DNA of 64,000 nucleotides from NCBI GenBank assembly GCA_965213775.1, contig CBDCAC010000005.1, positions 186,001 through 250,000 on the forward strand, written 5' to 3'. The notes beneath the pieces are model-generated. The model was not told the origin of the DNA and searched no databases. It saw nothing but the letters and a program-made list of their open reading frames with translations. The translations under genes were made by a program, and so were the position numbers. Numbering within the stretch: position 1 is the first letter of the stretch; every line of letters begins with the position of its first letter. Shown here piece after piece: positions 61,357 through 64,000 of the stretch. Origin of the DNA: Lichenicoccus sp965213775 (GTDB taxonomy: Bacteria; Pseudomonadota; Alphaproteobacteria; Acetobacterales; Acetobacteraceae).

Positions 61357-61842
61357 ATGCCGAACCCCGCCGCACGCGCGCTCGCCCTGCTGTTCTGCTG
61401 CGTCCTGCCGGCGGGCTGCGACCTGGTCGACCAGCGCAGCTTCGACCGCAGCGCCGGCCGCGCCCCGGTGCCGCGCGCACCACCCCCGGTCGTCAGCACC
61501 GTCAGGCCGGTCCCGCCGCTGTTCGTGGTGCGATCGGGCCGGCCACAGCAGGATTGGCAGCCGGATCTGCGGCGTGCCGTCGCGCAGGCGCTGTCGCGCA
61601 AGCCCAACGTGCTGTTCACCGTGGAGAGCGTTGCGGCCGCGGCGGCCTCGCCGGCGGCGCAGGCGGCCTCGCTGCGCGCCGCGGTGGCGATGCTGGGTCA
61701 TCCGGTGGCGGACGCCATCGTCGCGGACGGCGCGGGATCGGCGCAGGTGGAGCTGACCGCGCTGTCGGATCCGGCGGCCAGGCTGCCCGAGGCCAGGCTC
61801 CCCGAGGCCAGGCTTCCCGAGGTCAGGGTCTACGTGCATTAG
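61357..61842 (+). CDS. Putative lipoprotein of unknown function
   Basis: 161 aa beginning MPNPAARALALLFCCVLPAG followed by Cys, a lipobox (LPAGC), so a lipid-anchored envelope protein. A Pro-rich spacer (APVPRAPPPVVSTVRPVPPL) is followed by FVVRSGRPQQDWQPDLRRAV and VLFTVESVAAA, a pattern like small proteins accompanying type IV or cell-envelope functions, but not a family I can name. Near the end ARLPEARLPEARLPEV is a three-fold repeat of five codons. It diverges from the tkt-like gene. Confidence 0.72.
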   Translation: MPNPAARALALLFCCVLPAGCDLVDQRSFDRSAGRAPVPRAPPPVVSTVRPVPPLFVVRSGRPQQDWQPDLRRAVAQALSRKPNVLFTVESVAAAAASPAAQAASLRAAVAMLGHPVADAIVADGAGSAQVELTALSDPAARLPEARLPEARLPEVRVYVH

Positions 61843-61882
61843 CCCGCGGCCCCGCAACGCGGCCCTGCTCGAGGGGCTCGCG

Positions 61883-62680
61883 GTGGAGCGGCTGCTGGGG
61901 GTCGAGATCGGCCCGCTCGACCGCCCCGTGATCCGGCGCGAGATGGGCCGGGTGCTGTATGTCGACCACGACGATACGCCGAGCCTGCGGCGGAAATACG
62001 CCGAAGATGGCGGGGTGCGCGCGCAGGCGATCATGGAGATCGACTGGGTCTGGGACGAGGGCGGCCTGGACGGGCTGGTGCGTCGGCATGGCGCGGTCGA
62101 CTACGTGGTCGCCTCGCACGTGGCCGAGCACGTGCCCGACCTGATCGGCTGGCTGCAGGCGCTGGCGCGGGCGCTGTCGGCGGGTGGCGAGATCCGGCTG
62201 GTGCTGCCCGACAAGCGGTTCTGCTTCGACCATCACCGCGCCGAGAGCGATCTGGCCGACCTGCTGGCGGCGCATGCGGCGGCGTTGCGCGCGCCGTCGC
62301 TGGCCAGGATCGCGGATTATTTCCTGCACGTCGTCGAGGTCGATGCGGCGGCGGTGTGGGCTGGGCGGCCGCCGCCGCCGCCGCTGGTCGATGCCGAGCG
62401 CTATCGCTGGGCAGAGCGGGTATGCCGCGAGGTGCGCGACAGCGGCCGCTACCAGGATGTGCATTGCTGGGTGTTCACGCCGCGCCGGCTGTGCCTGCTG
62501 CTGGCCGAGCTGGCGGCGTTCGGTGTCCTGGCGCTGGAATGCACGCTGCTCCGAGACACCGAGCGCGACGGCCTGGAGTTCCTGCTGGGCCTGCGCCCGC
62601 AGCCCGACCCCGCCCGAGCCGAGGCGAGCTGGCGCGAAGCCGCAACCCGCGCCACAGCCGCCCCCGACCCGAAGCCGTAA
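61883..62680 (+). CDS. SAM-dependent methyltransferase-like protein
   Basis: 265 aa from GTG 61883. GVEIGPLDRPVIRREMGRVL with YVDH matches motif I and the acidic strand of a class I methyltransferase subgroup found near glycan genes; DYVVASHVAEHVPDLIGWLQ and GGEIRLVLPDKRFCFDHHR follow. Protein-like sequence in this frame (AALLEGLAVERLLG) continues upstream of the GTG to an ATT at 61838 that overlaps the preceding stop, so the real start may be earlier and non-standard. The C-terminal end is Ala/Pro-rich. Substrate unknown. Confidence 0.78.
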   Translation: MERLLGVEIGPLDRPVIRREMGRVLYVDHDDTPSLRRKYAEDGGVRAQAIMEIDWVWDEGGLDGLVRRHGAVDYVVASHVAEHVPDLIGWLQALARALSAGGEIRLVLPDKRFCFDHHRAESDLADLLAAHAAALRAPSLARIADYFLHVVEVDAAAVWAGRPPPPPLVDAERYRWAERVCREVRDSGRYQDVHCWVFTPRRLCLLLAELAAFGVLALECTLLRDTERDGLEFLLGLRPQPDPARAEASWREAATRATAAPDPKP

Positions 62681-62681
62681 A

Positions 62682-62734
62682 GGGGGCCTGGGGCCTCAGG
62701 CCCCAGCGGGTCCAGGGCGGCGCCCTGGCCTTGC
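62682..62734 (+). repeat. Dispersed GC-rich repeat, right-half copy between convergent genes
   Basis: Shows GGGGCCTCAGGCCCC and GGGTCCAGGGCGGCGCCCTGG followed by CCTTGCC, matching the right half of the repeats at 26138-26253 and 54804-54917. It fills the 55-base gap between the convergent methyltransferase-like and SirB1-like genes almost exactly, the position expected for a two-way terminator. Confidence 0.7.
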
Positions 62735-62735
62735 C

Positions 62736-63626
62736 CTATCCGGAGCCTCCCCGACGCAGCGCCTCGAGCTGCGCGCGGGCAAAGCCGGAAGCCTCGCTCT
62801 GCGGCACCAGCGTCAGGAAGCGCTCAAGACAGCGGATCGCCTCGCCGGTATGCCCGAGCGCCCGGTTCAGGTCGGCCGCGTCCAGCCAGTTTGGCGCCTC
62901 GTCCGGCGCGATGCACAGCATGCCGCGCAGCGATCGCAGCGCGGCCTCCGCCGCCCCGGCGAGGCGGCGGCGCTGCACCAGGTTGCGCTGCAGTCGCAGC
63001 AGCACGTCGCGGGTGCGCATCGGCCGCAGCATGCCGGGCGCCAGCGCCGCGTCGGAGCCGTGCGTCCGACGCAGCAGCGCCAGCAGGTCGCCGCTGTCCA
63101 GGGTGGCGCCGCCGGCGAACGCGTCGATCACCACCGTAGCCGGGGGCGGGTGCCGTGCCGGTCGTGCGCGGCGTCCGCCCGGGGCGGCGAGTGCGACCAG
63201 GAAGTGGCCCGGAAAATCGACCCCGTGCCCGTCCCAGCCGGCGGCGCGGATGCAGTGCAGCCACAGGATGCCGAGCGCCACCGGCAGCCCGCGGCGTCGC
63301 GCGACGACGCGGATCAGGTTGGCGTTGTCGAGGTCGTCGTAGGTCTCGCTGTCGCCGCGATAGCCGAAGCGGGCATGGATCAGCCCGCTAAGCGCCCCGA
63401 CCTGCGCCTCGGGGCTGCGGTGCGACAGCACGGCGCCGATCGCCGATGCCTCGCGGGCGAGCTCGGAGAGATGCGCGGAGGCCGCGTGCCAGTCATGGAG
63501 CGGGGCGTCGGGCGGAGCGCCGGGCAGAGAATCGAGGCGGGCGAGCTGCAGCGCCGCGGTGGCCGGGTCGATCTCGATGTCGGGCAGCAGCCCGATCGCG
63601 TCCAGCGCCTGCCAGGGCTCGGCCAA
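62736..63626 (-). CDS. SirB1-family protein (transglutaminase-like plus TPR)
   Basis: 296 aa. The N-terminal part carries the SirB1 transglutaminase-like region (YRGDSETYDDLDNANLIRVV, RRGLPVALGILWLHC, DGHGVDFPGHFLVAL), and the C-terminal part has tetratricopeptide-like helices (APNWLDAADLNRALGHTGEA, CLERFLTLVP). The catalytic Cys of true transglutaminases is not evident. Start TTG 63626 is supported by AGGAGG seven bases upstream. In Gammaproteobacteria sirB1 neighbours translation genes; the role is not established. Confidence 0.88.
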   Translation of the reverse strand: MAEPWQALDAIGLLPDIEIDPATAALQLARLDSLPGAPPDAPLHDWHAASAHLSELAREASAIGAVLSHRSPEAQVGALSGLIHARFGYRGDSETYDDLDNANLIRVVARRRGLPVALGILWLHCIRAAGWDGHGVDFPGHFLVALAAPGGRRARPARHPPPATVVIDAFAGGATLDSGDLLALLRRTHGSDAALAPGMLRPMRTRDVLLRLQRNLVQRRRLAGAAEAALRSLRGMLCIAPDEAPNWLDAADLNRALGHTGEAIRCLERFLTLVPQSEASGFARAQLEALRRGGSG

Positions 63627-63649
63627 GTTCGCCTCCTACGCCGCCTTGC

Positions 63650-64000
63650 TCACCCGGGCAGCAGCTTGCCCGGGTTGAACAGCCCGCGCGGATCGAGCGC
63701 CTGCTTGATCCGGCGCATGGTCTCCAGCTCGGCGCCGCCGCGCCAGTCCTCCATCATGTAGGTCTTGAGGCGTCCGACGCCATGCTCGGCCGAGAACGAG
63801 CCGTCGAGTGCGCGCACCACCGCGCAGACCGCGTCCATCAGCTCGTGGTCGCGGGCGAGGAAGGCCGCGCGTGGCATCGCCTCTGGCTGCACCAGGTTGA
63901 AGTGGATGTTGCCGTCGCCGAGATGCCCGAACGGTGCGACGCGTATCCCGGGCATCAGCGCGCGGCACGCCTCGCCGGCAAGACGGATCAGCTCCGGCAC
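63650..64000 (-). CDS. FAD-linked oxidase (GlcD/D-lactate dehydrogenase type), C-terminal part, cut by the window end
   Basis: 116 C-terminal residues, reading out of the window at 64000. VAPFGHLGDGNIHFNLVQP, the catalytic-region SFSAEHGVGRLKTYMM and the terminal LDPRGLFNPGKLLP are the standard end of the FAD-binding oxidoreductase/glycolate oxidase GlcD family. D-lactate, glycolate or 2-hydroxyglutarate are possible substrates and cannot be told apart from this fragment. The stop lies 24 bases upstream of the SirB1-like start on the same strand. Confidence 0.88.
   Translation of the reverse strand: MPELIRLAGEACRALMPGIRVAPFGHLGDGNIHFNLVQPEAMPRAAFLARDHELMDAVCAVVRALDGSFSAEHGVGRLKTYMMEDWRGGAELETMRRIKQALDPRGLFNPGKLLPG

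Overview
The window is chromosomal housekeeping DNA from a very GC-rich Gram-negative alphaproteobacterium. I infer Rhodospirillales, most likely an Acetobacteraceae-like lineage. The grounds are base composition, a lipoylated E1-beta pyruvate dehydrogenase, the Coq10/RatA gene behind lipA, and the canonical LPS/outer-membrane cluster ending in lpxI rather than lpxH. The species is not identified. I see no rRNA, tRNA, CRISPR array, integrase, transposase or prophage.

Layout. 0.08-6.8 kb: pdhA-pdhB-pdhC-lpdA, then lipA and a RatA/Coq10-like gene; enzyme complex, its shared E3 and lipoate synthesis lie together. 6.9-8.0 kb: two small exported proteins (a low-complexity repeat protein and an EF-hand protein) around a 41-bp palindrome. 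8.0-12.7 kb: minus-strand slt-pgpA-cinA diverging from dapA-smpB. 13-18.3 kb: a large hybrid histidine kinase, then an exported protein, a cytochrome b561-like membrane protein and a sulfite-oxidase-fold lipoprotein. 18.3-19.6 kb: minus-strand uracil-DNA glycosylase and NYN-domain genes. 19.7-26.1 kb: folK, rpoZ, rsh, acpS, lepB, rnc, era. 26.3-39.2 kb: pyrH-frr-uppS-cdsA-dxr-rseP-bamA-skp-lpxD-fabZ-lpxA-lpxI and a glyoxalase; translation, isoprenoid, phospholipid, lipid A and outer-membrane assembly in one long plus-strand array. 39.2-40.3 kb: a methyltransferase gene broken by an in-frame stop and a mini-protein resembling a kinase phosphoacceptor helix. 40.4-44.8 kb: rpmH-rnpA-yidD-yidC-engB-argB. 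44.7-45.3 kb: a frameshifted exported-protein relic. 45.4-48.4 kb: dapF-mtaB-ftsY. 48.5-49.7 kb: minus-strand small exported protein, NUDIX hydrolase and a 58-aa ORF. 49.9-56.8 kb: the accessory block, two tandem ~830-aa paralogs of an unrecognised family facing a 634-aa unrecognised protein. 56.9-61.3 kb: minus-strand tkt-like, gap, pgk. 61.4-64 kb: lipoprotein, methyltransferase, SirB1-like protein and the C-terminal end of an FAD-linked oxidase running off the window.

Gene packing is tight. Many neighbours overlap by 1 or 4 bases (ATGA, GTGA, TGATG), suggesting translational coupling; one junction (lpxA/lpxI) appears to use CTGA with a CTG start. A dispersed GC-rich repeat recurs at four sites, mostly at gene 3' ends, once supplying the C-terminal tail of a protein. 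The observations I rate highest are the tandem unknown paralogs with internal repeats, a transketolase homologue that has lost cofactor and catalytic motifs, the CTG start of lpxI, and the amber-interrupted methyltransferase. All functional calls are from reading motifs by eye; no database search was run.
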